Counted from the stretch's first letter, positions 7,701-15,172 are shown. The stretch: DNA of 18,573 nucleotides from Bacteroidetes bacterium 4572_112 (GCA_002254285.1 NIUZ01000010.1:1-18573); one strand, 5' to 3'. Numbers and translations are program-made. Notes: generated by a model from the sequence alone, not told the origin.

Positions 7701-9420
7701 CTAATGCACTCCCAGCACAATCTGTAATTTTTACACCTATTCCTCTCTTGGAATTACTAATAATAGTGTTTTTATGTACCCTTCCTCCAGTATTATTTTC
7801 TATTCTCAAGCATGCATCAAGTTGTAAATCCGAAGTTTCAATATAGTTATTTTCATAAATAACATCATCCTGATATTTTGCACTAATACCATTACTTTTA
7901 AACCCAGTAATTCTATTATTAAGTATTTTCAAATTAGTAGTTGTACCATGATAAACGGAGGTATTACCTATCACGTTAATACTATTTACTCCTCTATTAA
8001 TTTCGTTATTATTCAATTCTATATAGTTGCAATCACTCACAAATATACCGTTTGTTGTCCCATCAGAGTGTGGGTGGATACTAATAGCACTGTTTTTAAT
8101 AACAATATTATTAGAATTAGTAATTTTTAATGCTGAATGATTTGCATAATAATGATCTGCAATAATGGATAAACTATCAATGGTAACATTATTATTATTA
8201 TTCAATAGAAACACACTTCTATTTGCATTTAGCGAAGAGGCTGTAATTATGGTATTTTCGCCTTTTCCTTTAATTATTAAAGTATCCGAAGTATTAAGAC
8301 CATTTATTGAATAATCTAATTCTATTATTCCGGTAAAAACTCCTGTATCTAACTCTAATACAACAGAAGAGCTCATTCCAAAATGCTTAAGCGTATTAAT
8401 TGCATCACTAAGTTCACTAAAGTCGTTTTGTGCATTTGAGCCTATAGTATAAGTACCACTTAATGGACTTCCCACCCATAATTCATTATAAAAGAGACTG
8501 TCATCTAAACCAATGGTATCCCCTTGATTTTGAACTATAAATAAGCAATCATAACGCCCCATTTTTGATAAATTAGCAGTTGTACTAAAAGTGTGAGTAA
8601 AGGTATCAAAAGGTAATATAGAATTGTATATTGTGTCCCAAATATAAGTATTACCATTATCCATAGAATATCTAATAACAATAGAGTCTTGGCTTATTGA
8701 ACCCTTATTCTTTACTCTTACTTTAATAGTACTATTAGAAGTGGTGTCTATATCTCCATAAGGAAGAATCCATTCATCAGCAGCAATATTATTTGGCACA
8801 ATTGGTATTATTGTTAGCTGCATATTAGGTATTTGACTATAATAATACCCCGATGAAGTTGGGAACCAAGGCCAATCATCCTTCTTTTTACATCTATTTG
8901 GAGCAGGTAGATTTGTCGTATTAAATCTCAAATCATAAAAATTAGCAGTATTACCACCTCCATGATTTTCGTATAAAACTAATAAATGGCCACCATTATA
9001 ATTATAATCCTGATCAAGGGTAATTGTATTCCAACCTATATTATTCCACTGTATATTTCCATCATATACTAAGGTGGCCCCAATTGTTGTTGGGTTGATA
9101 TAGCTTGTATTAATAAAGTTGGAATACGATACTTCTTTAATATATATCTTTTGATTTACCATAGATGCCGATGCATTATCCTGTACAACTCCAACATCAA
9201 ATGCAATTTCAGTGATATAACCAGTTTGTCCTAACATATTCCACGAAGGATAAACTATGGCATTCCACCCATAGTTTTCATTCCCCTGTGCGGGTATATC
9301 TTCTAATGTAGTACCCGTTCCAATGGTGATAATTTGTTGAGATTTTACTTCAGAAAAACCAAGAAGTATAAGTGCTAATAATAAAAGTTTTAAACGAAAT
9401 TGAATAAAAGTAATATTCAT
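4744..9420 (-). CDS. Giant secreted beta-helix surface protein with T9SS type A sorting domain
   Basis: A 1558-residue protein with a signal peptide (about 1-27: a basic start, a leucine-rich core, then SEVKSQQ). A beta-rich N-terminal domain extends to about 205. Two similar units follow. Unit 1 has a CARDB-like module (210-310), a GSPLSGTYTIGSNAQNDF linker, a right-handed beta-helix (about 335-720) and a DIDGDLRN..DIGADEY end (739-758). Unit 2 repeats this with a CARDB-like module (765-865), a GLPLAGAYTLGSATNSDF linker, a beta-helix (890-1290) and DIDGELRS..DIGADEY (1300-1317). An Ig/PKD-like region (1318-1475) and a T9SS type A tail (about 1483-1558, starting LSPNPNKGIF) complete it. It should be exported by Sec, cross the outer membrane through T9SS and be anchored or released. 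The asparagine-rich helix (NNN, NNT ladders) fits an adhesin or a polysaccharide-binding or -degrading protein. No catalytic motif is obvious, so no enzymatic role is assigned. Confidence 0.9.
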   Translation of the reverse strand: MNITFIQFRLKLLLLALILLGFSEVKSQQIITIGTGTTLEDIPAQGNENYGWNAIVYPSWNMLGQTGYITEIAFDVGVVQDNASASMVNQKIYIKEVSYSNFINTSYINPTTIGATLVYDGNIQWNNIGWNTITLDQDYNYNGGHLLVLYENHGGGNTANFYDLRFNTTNLPAPNRCKKKDDWPWFPTSSGYYYSQIPNMQLTIIPIVPNNIAADEWILPYGDIDTTSNSTIKVRVKNKGSISQDSIVIRYSMDNGNTYIWDTIYNSILPFDTFTHTFSTTANLSKMGRYDCLFIVQNQGDTIGLDDSLFYNELWVGSPLSGTYTIGSNAQNDFSELSDAINTLKHFGMSSSVVLELDTGVFTGIIELDYSINGLNTSDTLIIKGKGENTIITASSLNANRSVFLLNNNNNVTIDSLSIIADHYYANHSALKITNSNNIVIKNSAISIHPHSDGTTNGIFVSDCNYIELNNNEINRGVNSINVIGNTSVYHGTTTNLKILNNRITGFKSNGISAKYQDDVIYENNYIETSDLQLDACLRIENNTGGRVHKNTIISNSKRGIGVKITDCAGSALESFSVLNNMISLTNASGFAYGIYMTNGEYVHYYNNSILIGENSGEYSKCFYAGSYSSVSSIGMHNNKIINNIIMNSGGGYAMRVYYNGSGPNFFSEVNYNNIYTSSSNYVVYGGNYNNIASWKTNGYGFALNSISIDPLFISNKDLHSRSALANDSGLFVLEIVDDIDGDLRNNSLHSDIGADEYTPFVHEMELLKWQSPTTGVTPSATIPISILVANYGTQSQSNIPVKYSIDNGVTYVEDTILGPILPYDSELFTFSVQASMISDTIYQCKAIVNLSLDQNHNNDTISYKVYFGLPLAGAYTLGSATNSDFASFANLEFALSSCGISAPVVIYLDSGLYNESISFGKVDGCSSNNTITIKGKGSDKTTLINTHLTNQLRSVIGFNNAHFYIIDSLKISGNNSIGLVHGIYLEKNNSNIEITNCIFDSGDNNLGSFIGIKSFMTDKCCWDYYQTRNSDSLLIKNNTFIGGEYGIFLYSNFSEYIYSIANKVVDNTFINQINAAVYAKNQKSLSIISNTINNDLLSNSNYKGLSLADIGNTISIKRNRININGSCGIYINDYYQNISGGSFQVYNNFIIVHNNYANYSQEVYGIQGKYMGVTNFNNNTVKVDGLLSNTACVFSLYDAVGNSMVLKNNIFVNEIDGPVISIGTHYPSNLHNNNNNLISNSGVYVVNGMTSYNLSDWKTASSAPNTVSIDPEFYSDNNLHVNSMAMSNLGVSISGITEDIDGELRSTSPDIGADEYVHQSVSIGGPYTLCEGDSLIVNSSIGSSYNYLWTFNGDTLLSNESSVIIDTAGVLTVEILGSSSDYDTTNINIVPYPEVNLGSDTIVKMITGGIVLNVGNPDASVLWSTGDTTHSMSFSSANLQLGDNEVSVDVSKYTCSTQDTIILTLIDDTSIDNLIDNNEVILSPNPNKGIFNLAIENVYGNIDISIIDISGKIVFRKKYNSNGVFDETIDISRFSKGIFVLKIENDGRTNLQKLIIN

Positions 9421-9463
9421 TTTATTGTATAGTTAGTTAGTATACTGTAATCATTTGATTATA

Positions 9464-9471
9464 CAAATATA
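9464..9471 (-). promoter_or_regulatory. Putative -7 promoter box of the surface-protein gene
   Basis: The minus strand reads TATATTTG, matching TAnnTTTG, 43 bases before the ATG. No clear -33 box is seen at the usual spacing. The box sits between the start codon and the 9483-9510 hairpin. Confidence 0.45.
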
Positions 9472-9482
9472 AATTAAAAACC

Positions 9483-9510
9483 AAAAGCTGTAATATAAAC
9501 TACAGCTTTT
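9483..9510. terminator. Hairpin AAAAGCTGTA/TACAGCTTTT between clpX and surface-protein gene
   Basis: Perfect 10-bp arms (9483-9492 and 9501-9510) enclose ATATAAAC, with A and T runs at the outer ends. It can act as a terminator for minus-strand transcripts arriving from clpX, just before the promoter box of the next gene. Confidence 0.5.
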
Positions 9511-9528
9511 ATTGATAATCATCACATA

Positions 9529-9546
9529 AGACCATAATAATGGTCT
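9529..9546. repeat. Short perfect hairpin AGACCAT/ATGGTCT
   Basis: Seven-base arms around AATA, in the same intergenic gap as two other hairpins. There is no T-tract, so it is not called a terminator. It may be an RNA processing or protein-binding site. Confidence 0.4.
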
Positions 9547-9573
9547 AATTAGAATAATAAAACTCACTATTTA

Positions 9574-9591
9574 CCCCGATTCTCATCGGGG
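9574..9591 (-). terminator. clpX terminator (CCCCGAT/ATCGGGG hairpin)
   Basis: GC-rich 7-bp arms around TCTC lie 17 bases past the clpX stop. On the minus strand they are followed by TAAATAGTGAGTTTTATT, which is moderately T-rich. This is the most likely end of the clpX transcript. Confidence 0.6.
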
Positions 9592-9607
9592 CACTAGTCA
9601 CCCCCTA

Positions 9608-10849
9608 TTAAGAAGCTCCAAGCTTAGCAAAATTAGTTTTCTCTAGTTGTTTTTTAGCATATTTGCCATCCACAACTAGCTTTTTAGTCTTTGGGTCTGA
9701 GGGTAAAGTAAACATAGCCTCGGTAAGTACAGCCTCAACAATTGAGCGTAAACCACGAGCACCAAGTTTAAATTCCACAGCTTTATCTACAATATAATCA
9801 AAGCCACTTTCTTTAAATTGGATATCTACTCCATCCATTTCAAAAAGCTTATGAAACTGCTTTGATAAAGAGTTTTTAGGCTCGCTAATAATTCTTTTAA
9901 GAGTTTCCTTAGTCAAAGGATGCATATAAGTAAGCATTGGCAAACGGCCAACAATCTCAGGAATTAATCCATAGCTGCGAACATCCAAAGGCGAAATATA
10001 TTGAAGAAGATTGGTTCTGTCAATCTCGGCAGTTCCTTTTTTATTATAACCAATAACATTAGTATTTATTCTGGCAGCAATTTTACGATCAATGCCATCA
10101 AAAGCACCTCCAACAATAAATAATATATTCTGAGTATTTACCTTAATCATCTTCTGATCAGGATGCTTACGACCTCCTTGTGGTGGCACATTCACTTCCG
10201 ATCCTTCAAGTAACTTTAGCAGCGCCTGTTGAACACCTTCGCCACTTACATCACGAGTAATTGATGGATTATCGCTCTTACGGGCAATCTTATCAATCTC
10301 ATCAATAAAAACTATACCTCGCTCAGCAGCTTCCACATTATAATCTGAAGCTTGCAATAATTTCACAAGTACATTTTCCACATCCTCGCCAACATAACCT
10401 GCCTCAGTAAGTACAGTTGCATCAGCAATACAGAAAGGTACATCAAGCATTTTCGCAATGGTACGAGCAATTAAAGTCTTACCTGTGCCAGTTTCTCCAA
10501 CAAGAAGAATATTTGATTTCTCAATCTCTACTTCATCACCTTTTTTACGATAAATCATATTATAATTTATACGCTTATAGTGATTATATACCGCCACAGA
10601 AATTACTTGCTTGGCCTCATCCTGACCAATAACATATTGATCGAGATAGTCCTTAATCTGCATTGGTTTCATTAATTCTATTTCCTTGGTGACAGATTTA
10701 CTCTTACCCGCAACCTCTTCGCTAACAATATCTTTAGCCTGATCTACGCAATTTTCGCAAATCTGACCATCAATACCACTTATCAATATCTGTACATCGC
10801 TGCGCTTTCGCCCACAAAATGAACATGTATCTTCTTTCTTTTTTGCCAT
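9608..10849 (-). CDS. clpX: ClpX, ATP-dependent Clp protease unfoldase subunit
   Basis: A 413-residue full-length ClpX. The N-terminal zinc-binding domain has C9, C12, C31 and C34 (CSFC..CENC) for substrate and adaptor recruitment. The AAA+ core has Walker A GETGTGKT (118-125), Walker B IVFIDE (179-184), the GYVGED pore loop (151-156) that grips substrate, and a sensor-2 GARGLR (363-368). The conserved ITRDVSGEGVQQALLKLLEG region lies between. The ClpP-docking IGF-type loop reads IGY (266-268), a conservative change compatible with docking. ClpX hexamers unfold tagged proteins and feed them to ClpP in the cytoplasm. clpX follows clpP on the same strand with 43 bases between them, so the two are probably cotranscribed. 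A hairpin follows the gene. Identity is secure. Confidence 0.98.
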   Translation of the reverse strand: MAKKKEDTCSFCGRKRSDVQILISGIDGQICENCVDQAKDIVSEEVAGKSKSVTKEIELMKPMQIKDYLDQYVIGQDEAKQVISVAVYNHYKRINYNMIYRKKGDEVEIEKSNILLVGETGTGKTLIARTIAKMLDVPFCIADATVLTEAGYVGEDVENVLVKLLQASDYNVEAAERGIVFIDEIDKIARKSDNPSITRDVSGEGVQQALLKLLEGSEVNVPPQGGRKHPDQKMIKVNTQNILFIVGGAFDGIDRKIAARINTNVIGYNKKGTAEIDRTNLLQYISPLDVRSYGLIPEIVGRLPMLTYMHPLTKETLKRIISEPKNSLSKQFHKLFEMDGVDIQFKESGFDYIVDKAVEFKLGARGLRSIVEAVLTEAMFTLPSDPKTKKLVVDGKYAKKQLEKTNFAKLGAS

Positions 10850-10892
10850 TTTATTCTATTAATTAAAAAATATAACCAGATATAAAATCAGA

Positions 10893-11561
10893 TTATCTTT
10901 TCAAAATTTCGTCAATCATACCATACTCTAATGCTTCTTCAGCTGTCATCCAATAATCACGGTCAGAATCTTTCCAAACCTGCTTATAAGTTTTATTTGA
11001 ATGTGAAGAAATAATATCATAAAGCTCTTTTTTAAGCTTCTGAATTTCGTTATGAGTAATCTCAATATCAGATGCCTGACCCGATACACCACCCATTGGC
11101 TGATGAATTAATACACGTGAGTGAGGCAATGCCGAACGGCGACCTTTTTCTCCAGCGCATAATAATACAGCACCCATAGATGCAGCCATACCAGTACAAA
11201 TAGTTGATACTTTAGGCTTTATATATTGCATAGTATCGTAAATACCAAGTCCAGCATATACTGAGCCACCTGGAGTATTAAGATAAATTTGAATATCCTT
11301 TGTAGCATCTACTGATTCTAAAAACAACAGTTGAGCTTGAATAATATTAGCAACATAGTCGTCAATTGGTACACCCAAAAAGATGATTCTGTCCATCATT
11401 AAACGCGAAAAAACATCCATACTTGCAACATTAAGTTGGCGCTCTTCGATAATAGTTGGTGATATATAATTATTCGACACCCTAGAGCTGTATTGATCAA
11501 AGGCTATACTGTTAATACCATGATGTTTGGTAGCGTATTTTCTAAATTCGTTATAATCCAT
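10893..11561 (-). CDS. clpP: ClpP, ATP-dependent Clp protease proteolytic subunit
   Basis: A 222-residue serine peptidase (family S14). The catalytic triad can be placed by spacing with E. coli ClpP: S128 in GMAASMGA, H153 in LIHQPMGG (25 residues later) and D202 in DSDRDYWM (49 residues later). The oxyanion segment NTPGGSVYAGLGIYDTM and the handle helix are present. It forms the tetradecameric proteolytic chamber that works with ClpX. The N-terminal part before the conserved core (about residues 1-45, MDYNEFRKYATKHHGIN) is longer than in E. coli and may be a propeptide removed on maturation. The ATG at 11561 is the only good early start. It is upstream of clpX on the same strand. Confidence 0.98.
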   Translation of the reverse strand: MDYNEFRKYATKHHGINSIAFDQYSSRVSNNYISPTIIEERQLNVASMDVFSRLMMDRIIFLGVPIDDYVANIIQAQLLFLESVDATKDIQIYLNTPGGSVYAGLGIYDTMQYIKPKVSTICTGMAASMGAVLLCAGEKGRRSALPHSRVLIHQPMGGVSGQASDIEITHNEIQKLKKELYDIISSHSNKTYKQVWKDSDRDYWMTAEEALEYGMIDEILKR

Positions 11562-11625
11562 TATTGTAGAATTTTTGTTTTATAAAATATTTAAACATTG
11601 AAAATTACTCTATTCAATATCATGG

Positions 11626-11653
11626 CAAATATAATAATTTTTGCTGCGCACAA
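11626..11653 (-). promoter_or_regulatory. Predicted clpP-clpX promoter
   Basis: The minus strand shows TATATTTG (11633-11626), a full match to TAnnTTTG, with TTG at 11653-11651 about 17 bases upstream. A second TTG at 11658-11656 would give a 22-base spacer. The leader to the clpP ATG would be about 55-60 bases. Confidence 0.5.
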
Positions 11654-11735
11654 TACAAGTACAAGCGATTATTATCCTTAAATAAGCATGTTTTAATTTC
11701 ACTCTAATAATTATATAACCTACACTCTTTATAAG

Positions 11736-11743
11736 TACTTTTG
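11736..11743 (+). promoter_or_regulatory. Putative -7 box of the LamG-protein gene
   Basis: TACTTTTG matches TAnnTTTG, 78 bases before the ATG. No TTTG box is seen at the normal distance. The 11767-11798 inverted repeat would lie in the leader. Confidence 0.35.
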
Positions 11744-11766
11744 CTGGCACATATTATCATAACAAG

Positions 11767-11798
11767 TTGATATGAAGTAATACAACTTATCATATCAA
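11767..11798 (+). repeat. 9-bp inverted repeat in the leader of the LamG-protein gene
   Basis: TTGATATGA (11767-11775) and TCATATCAA (11790-11798) are perfect inverted arms 14 bases apart. An overlapping AAGTTG/CAACTT pair could form an alternative fold. It lies 23 bases before the start codon. It is a possible operator or leader hairpin; its function is unknown. Confidence 0.5.
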
Positions 11799-11821
11799 TT
11801 ACAGAAATTAGAATTACAATT

Positions 11822-13090
11822 ATGAAGATTTTTACAATAATTACTCTTACATTACTTATGGGTTTAAATGGTTTTTCCCAAACAGCCCCATATGCAAATT
11901 TTGACGCAAGTGACGACAGTTTCATTGACATGGGCAAGGCTACAGATTTAAATAATATCGATATTCTAGATGCCTCTGACAAAATCACCATAACAATGTG
12001 GGTAAGGTGGGGCGATAAAACAAAGACAGGAGTAGGAAACTGGGCGAATTTATTTACTGCAGCAGACAGCACAGGAAGTGGAGATAATGGCGTATGGTGG
12101 ATTCAACATAATCAGAGTAATAATAATTTCGAATTTGCACTTCATACAAGCAGTAGAAGCTATATGACCACAACAACTAGCCCAAATGATGGAGTTTGGT
12201 ATCATTTAGCATGCACTTATGATGGTTCGAATATGCGTGTTTATATAAATGGAACATTAGAAGCTACAAAAGACAAGACTGGGAACATAAGAACATTTCC
12301 AGCTACAACAAGATTAAATATGGGTAGATGGCCAAATGCTTCGAATAATAATAGGAAATTTGATGGTGACATTGACGAAGTATCTCTTTGGAATAAAGCA
12401 TTAAATATTACAGAAATTTCGGATATGAGTACTAATCCCGAAAGTGTAACAGGTGTTTTATATGACGCAACAGGCTTACTAGGTTATTGGAATTTTGATG
12501 ATAATACTGCAGATGACCTTACTAATTCTGGAAATAATGGATCTAATGGTTCTGGGACTACTCTTCCCATTGAACTTTTATCTTTTGAAGGAATAAGTAA
12601 TAGCAACAGCACACTTTTGAACTGGGCAACTGCCTCGGAATTAAACAACGATTATTTTATTATTGAACGAGCTACAGATATTAGTACAAACAATAATGAC
12701 TGGAAAAATATAGCTCGTATTGAAGGAAATGGCACTACTAATCGTATTACCGATTATAGCTATACCGATTATTATAAATACAATAGCACAGTATACTATA
12801 GATTAAAGCAATTTGATTTCGATGGTAAATTCACTTATCATAAAACAATAGCGGTTTCATCCACTAATTCAAACACTCTAAATGTATATCCAAATCCATC
12901 AAATGGTGTTTTTATTGTAAGTGGGCTAAATAATCCATCAACTAACGATATTATCATATATAATTCTACAGGACAAATAGTAAAATCTTATCATAAAATA
13001 CCTAATAATTTTAAGGTTGATATTTCTGAATTCCCTTCAGGAATATACTATATCAAGTCAGATAATATTACCGTCAAAATAATTAAGTAA
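11822..13090 (+). CDS. Secreted LamG (concanavalin A-like) domain protein with T9SS sorting domain
   Basis: A 422-residue exported protein. It has a signal peptide (about 1-19: MKIFTIITLTLLMGLNGFSQ), then a LamG/Concanavalin A-like jelly-roll domain (about 23-230). Typical landmarks are ITITMWVRW (55-63), GVWYHLACTYDGSNMRVYIN (124-143) and DGDIDEVSLWNKAL (181-194). Next comes the LPIELLSFEG linker (248-257) of T9SS proteins with a small Fn3-like module (about 258-345), and last the type A sorting domain (350-422) starting VYPNPSNGVF and ending in TVKIIK. LamG domains bind glycans or proteins, so a surface adhesin or a carbohydrate-binding role is likely. No enzyme active site is seen. The gene lies between tig and clpP on the opposite strand and ends in its own terminator, so it is a separate unit. 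Confidence 0.92.
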   Translation: MKIFTIITLTLLMGLNGFSQTAPYANFDASDDSFIDMGKATDLNNIDILDASDKITITMWVRWGDKTKTGVGNWANLFTAADSTGSGDNGVWWIQHNQSNNNFEFALHTSSRSYMTTTTSPNDGVWYHLACTYDGSNMRVYINGTLEATKDKTGNIRTFPATTRLNMGRWPNASNNNRKFDGDIDEVSLWNKALNITEISDMSTNPESVTGVLYDATGLLGYWNFDDNTADDLTNSGNNGSNGSGTTLPIELLSFEGISNSNSTLLNWATASELNNDYFIIERATDISTNNNDWKNIARIEGNGTTNRITDYSYTDYYKYNSTVYYRLKQFDFDGKFTYHKTIAVSSTNSNTLNVYPNPSNGVFIVSGLNNPSTNDIIIYNSTGQIVKSYHKIPNNFKVDISEFPSGIYYIKSDNITVKIIK

Positions 13091-13097
13091 ATAAAAA

Positions 13098-13125
13098 AAG
13101 GCTCGCAGTTATTATTGCGAGCCTT
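13098..13125. terminator. Bidirectional terminator between LamG-protein gene and tig
   Basis: Perfect 10-bp arms AAGGCTCGCA and TGCGAGCCTT surround an 8-base loop. An A-tract lies on the left and GTATTTTG on the right. It lies 7 bases past the LamG gene stop and 25 bases past the tig stop, so it can serve both convergent genes. Confidence 0.85.
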
Positions 13126-13150
13126 GTATTTTGTATGAACTAAAGTTCTA

Positions 13151-14542
13151 TTATTTATTTACTTTTTCAGCTTTCTTTTGCATCATTTTCACAAAATCAT
13201 CATAGCTAATATTAGTCTCTACAGGCTTAATATTATCCTTGAAAAGCTTAGTAAGCTTTTGCTCAACAATTTGTTGTGATACTTGACGAATCTGCTCTTT
13301 ATCTTGCATTACTGATTCCGTAACTTGCTTAAGGATTTCCTCATTACCTTCCATATTACCACCGAAAGCTTGAAGACCAAGAATCTCTTGAACTCGTGCT
13401 CTTAATTCTTCTTCAGTAGTGATAAGGTCGTTCTTAACAATAAGATCTTCCTCTAGAAGTTGCCAGCGAAGTGTATCGCGGTAGCCTTCATATTGAGCAT
13501 CTAATTCTTCTTTAGAAATTTGCTGATCATTTTCCTCACGGCGGTTAGATTCTAAAATCCATTCCTTAAGAAATTCGTCAGGTAAGTTTAGGTTAGTTTT
13601 ATCAATAACCATTTCCACAACATCATTATAGAAATTACGATCAGATTCAGCTTCGTAAGATTTTTCGATATCAGCAGAAATGCGTTTTCTCAAATCTTCT
13701 TCTGTTTTCACATTAGGATCATTGAATACCTTTCCGAAGAAATCTTCGTTCATCTCAGCAGGCTCGATATGGCTAATCTCAACTAATTCGAAACGGAAAT
13801 CACCAGTAAGTTCTTTAGCAGTAGGAGCATCAACACCTAAAATGCTAGCTAGCTCAGCATCACTTTTGAATGCCTTAGCAGCATTAAACTTGATAGTTGC
13901 ACCAACTTTTTTACCAATAAATTTAGTTTTTATAGTCTTTAGCTTAATTTTTTCGATGCTAAAAGTAGCTTTGTCATTAACAATACCACCTTCTTTCACT
14001 TCCTTACCATCTTCAGTAAGTTCAGAAAGAGTACCCATTACTACATCATTTTCAGATACAGTTTCTGGATTAGATTGAGTACCCATTTTCATACGAGCTT
14101 CCTCAACATATCTATCAACATCCTCATCTTGAGCCATTAACTTAAAATAATCAACTTTAAAAGTTTTATCTAATTTAAAGTCAATAGTAGGCTTAAGTCC
14201 TAATTTATAGAAGAAAGAGAATTCTTTTTCATTCTTAAAATCAACTAATTTCTGATTTTCATGATCAGGAAGTGGTTGTCCAAGTATTTCCAGCTTCTGC
14301 TCACGGATATACTTATCAAGTTCATCGCCAATAAGATTACTAACAACTTCAGCAGTAACTGCCTCGCCATATTGCTTCTTAATCATTCCAAAAGGAACCA
14401 TTCCTGGTCTAAAACCTGGGATATTAGCTTGCTTACGATACTGTGTTAGAGATTTTTTAACCTCTTCAGCATAATCACTTTCAACAACTTGCATATTAAT
14501 TTGCAAGCTTAATTCGCCTGTTGATTTTTGAGTAATATTCAT
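13151..14542 (-). CDS. tig: Trigger factor, ribosome-associated chaperone
   Basis: A 463-residue trigger factor. The ribosome-binding domain carries the signature loop GFRPGMVP (43-50, GFRxGxxP in the family), which docks on ribosomal protein L23 at the exit tunnel. The middle region (about 150-245, including ENDVVMGTLSELTEDG) is in the position of the FKBP-type prolyl isomerase domain but looks divergent, so isomerase activity is doubtful. The C-terminal helical arms (about 260-463) are charged and alpha-rich, as expected for the substrate cradle. It is somewhat longer than the 432-residue E. coli protein. It binds nascent chains as they leave the ribosome. In many bacteria tig is directly followed by clpP and clpX. 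Here the LamG gene on the other strand intervenes. The tRNA-Leu terminator lies 35 bases upstream. Confidence 0.96.
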   Translation of the reverse strand: MNITQKSTGELSLQINMQVVESDYAEEVKKSLTQYRKQANIPGFRPGMVPFGMIKKQYGEAVTAEVVSNLIGDELDKYIREQKLEILGQPLPDHENQKLVDFKNEKEFSFFYKLGLKPTIDFKLDKTFKVDYFKLMAQDEDVDRYVEEARMKMGTQSNPETVSENDVVMGTLSELTEDGKEVKEGGIVNDKATFSIEKIKLKTIKTKFIGKKVGATIKFNAAKAFKSDAELASILGVDAPTAKELTGDFRFELVEISHIEPAEMNEDFFGKVFNDPNVKTEEDLRKRISADIEKSYEAESDRNFYNDVVEMVIDKTNLNLPDEFLKEWILESNRREENDQQISKEELDAQYEGYRDTLRWQLLEEDLIVKNDLITTEEELRARVQEILGLQAFGGNMEGNEEILKQVTESVMQDKEQIRQVSQQIVEQKLTKLFKDNIKPVETNISYDDFVKMMQKKAEKVNK

Positions 14543-14576
14543 TACAACAAATTTTAAGAATTTATAATAAAAAAAA

Positions 14577-14595
14577 ATGCACCTCTTGGGTGCAT
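14577..14595 (-). terminator. tRNA-Leu terminator
   Basis: ATGCACC and GGTGCAT pair around TCTTG. On the minus strand they are followed by a run of Ts (the A-tract at 14568-14576). It lies 33 bases past the encoded CCA of tRNA-Leu and directly before tig. Confidence 0.85.
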
Positions 14596-14628
14596 TCAGT
14601 ATTCAAGATTATTGCTTGAACTCAAAAT

Positions 14629-14713
14629 TGGTGCGGATGAAGGGACTCGAACCCCCACGTCTCTCGACACTAGATCCTAAGTCTAGCGCGGCTACCAATT
14701 ACGCCACATCCGC
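14629..14713 (-). tRNA. tRNA-Leu (anticodon UAG)
   Basis: The minus strand folds as a class II tRNA. Acceptor arms are GCGGATG and CATCCGC with discriminator A. The anticodon stem CTAGA/TCTAG surrounds loop CTTAGGA, giving anticodon TAG. A long variable arm (TGTCGAGAGACG region) is present, and the T arm contains GGTTCGAGTCC. CCA is encoded (14631-14629). Long variable arm and UAG fit leucine. Confidence 0.97.
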
Positions 14714-14739
14714 AATCAGTTCCCTCAAATTCGGGGCTG

Positions 14740-14769
14740 CAAAGATATACATTTTTCTTATCTAACAAA
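14740..14769 (-). promoter_or_regulatory. tRNA-Leu promoter (TTTG-N18-TATCTTTG)
   Basis: The minus strand reads TTTG at 14769-14766 and TATCTTTG at 14747-14740, an 18-base spacing, with the -7 box 26 bases before the mature tRNA 5' end. Both boxes fit the Bacteroidetes consensus. Confidence 0.65.
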
Positions 14770-14974
14770 TATTTTTTTACTAAATTTTTAGTATTTATTA
14801 TTCTATTTTTATTACACTGATATACAGGCTATTATATTCAATGACTATTTTCATTAATATGATATATAACAAACAATATTGCAAATAACCCTACTAAATA
14901 TGGTTTACAACAATATAATACGATACACATATGCTAAGCTTTGCATTTTTTTACTACTTTCGCAGACCAATTTC

Positions 14975-15061
14975 GGAGAGGTGCTCGAGTGGCTTAAGAG
15001 GCACGCTTGGAAAGCGTGTAAACGTGTGAATGTTTCGGGGGTTCGAATCCCTTCCTCTCCG
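14975..15061 (+). tRNA. tRNA-Ser (anticodon GGA), likely integration site
   Basis: A class II tRNA with acceptor arms GGAGAGG and CCTCTCC and discriminator G (15061). The D arm region is GCTCGAGTGGCTTAAGAGGC. The anticodon stem CACGC/GCGTG surrounds loop TTGGAAA, giving anticodon GGA. A long variable arm and the T-arm sequence GGTTCGAATCC are present. CCA is not encoded (CTT follows). A tyrosine recombinase gene begins about 260 bases after its 3' end, the usual layout for an element integrated in a tRNA gene. Confidence 0.96.
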
Positions 15062-15087
15062 CTTTTAAAATAGCAGTAAACTGCAAT

Positions 15088-15120
15088 AGCGTGAATGTCA
15101 ACGAACTTCACGCTTTTTTT
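15088..15120 (+). terminator. tRNA-Ser terminator
   Basis: AGCGTGAA and TTCACGCT pair around an 11-base loop and are followed by six Ts. It lies 27 bases past the tRNA, within what is probably the left end of the integrated element. Confidence 0.85.
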
Positions 15121-15172
15121 ATGGAGTAAAACGCCGTAGATTGCCGTTTAACGCCATTTTTTAAGTCAAAAT

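Noticed and set aside
11704..12072. A 122-codon minus-strand frame over the LamG gene start
   Set aside because: It is antisense to a clear signal peptide and LamG start and has no recognisable domain.
14577..15111. Short frames covering the two tRNA genes on both strands
   Set aside because: They are translations through tRNA-Leu, tRNA-Ser and their terminators.
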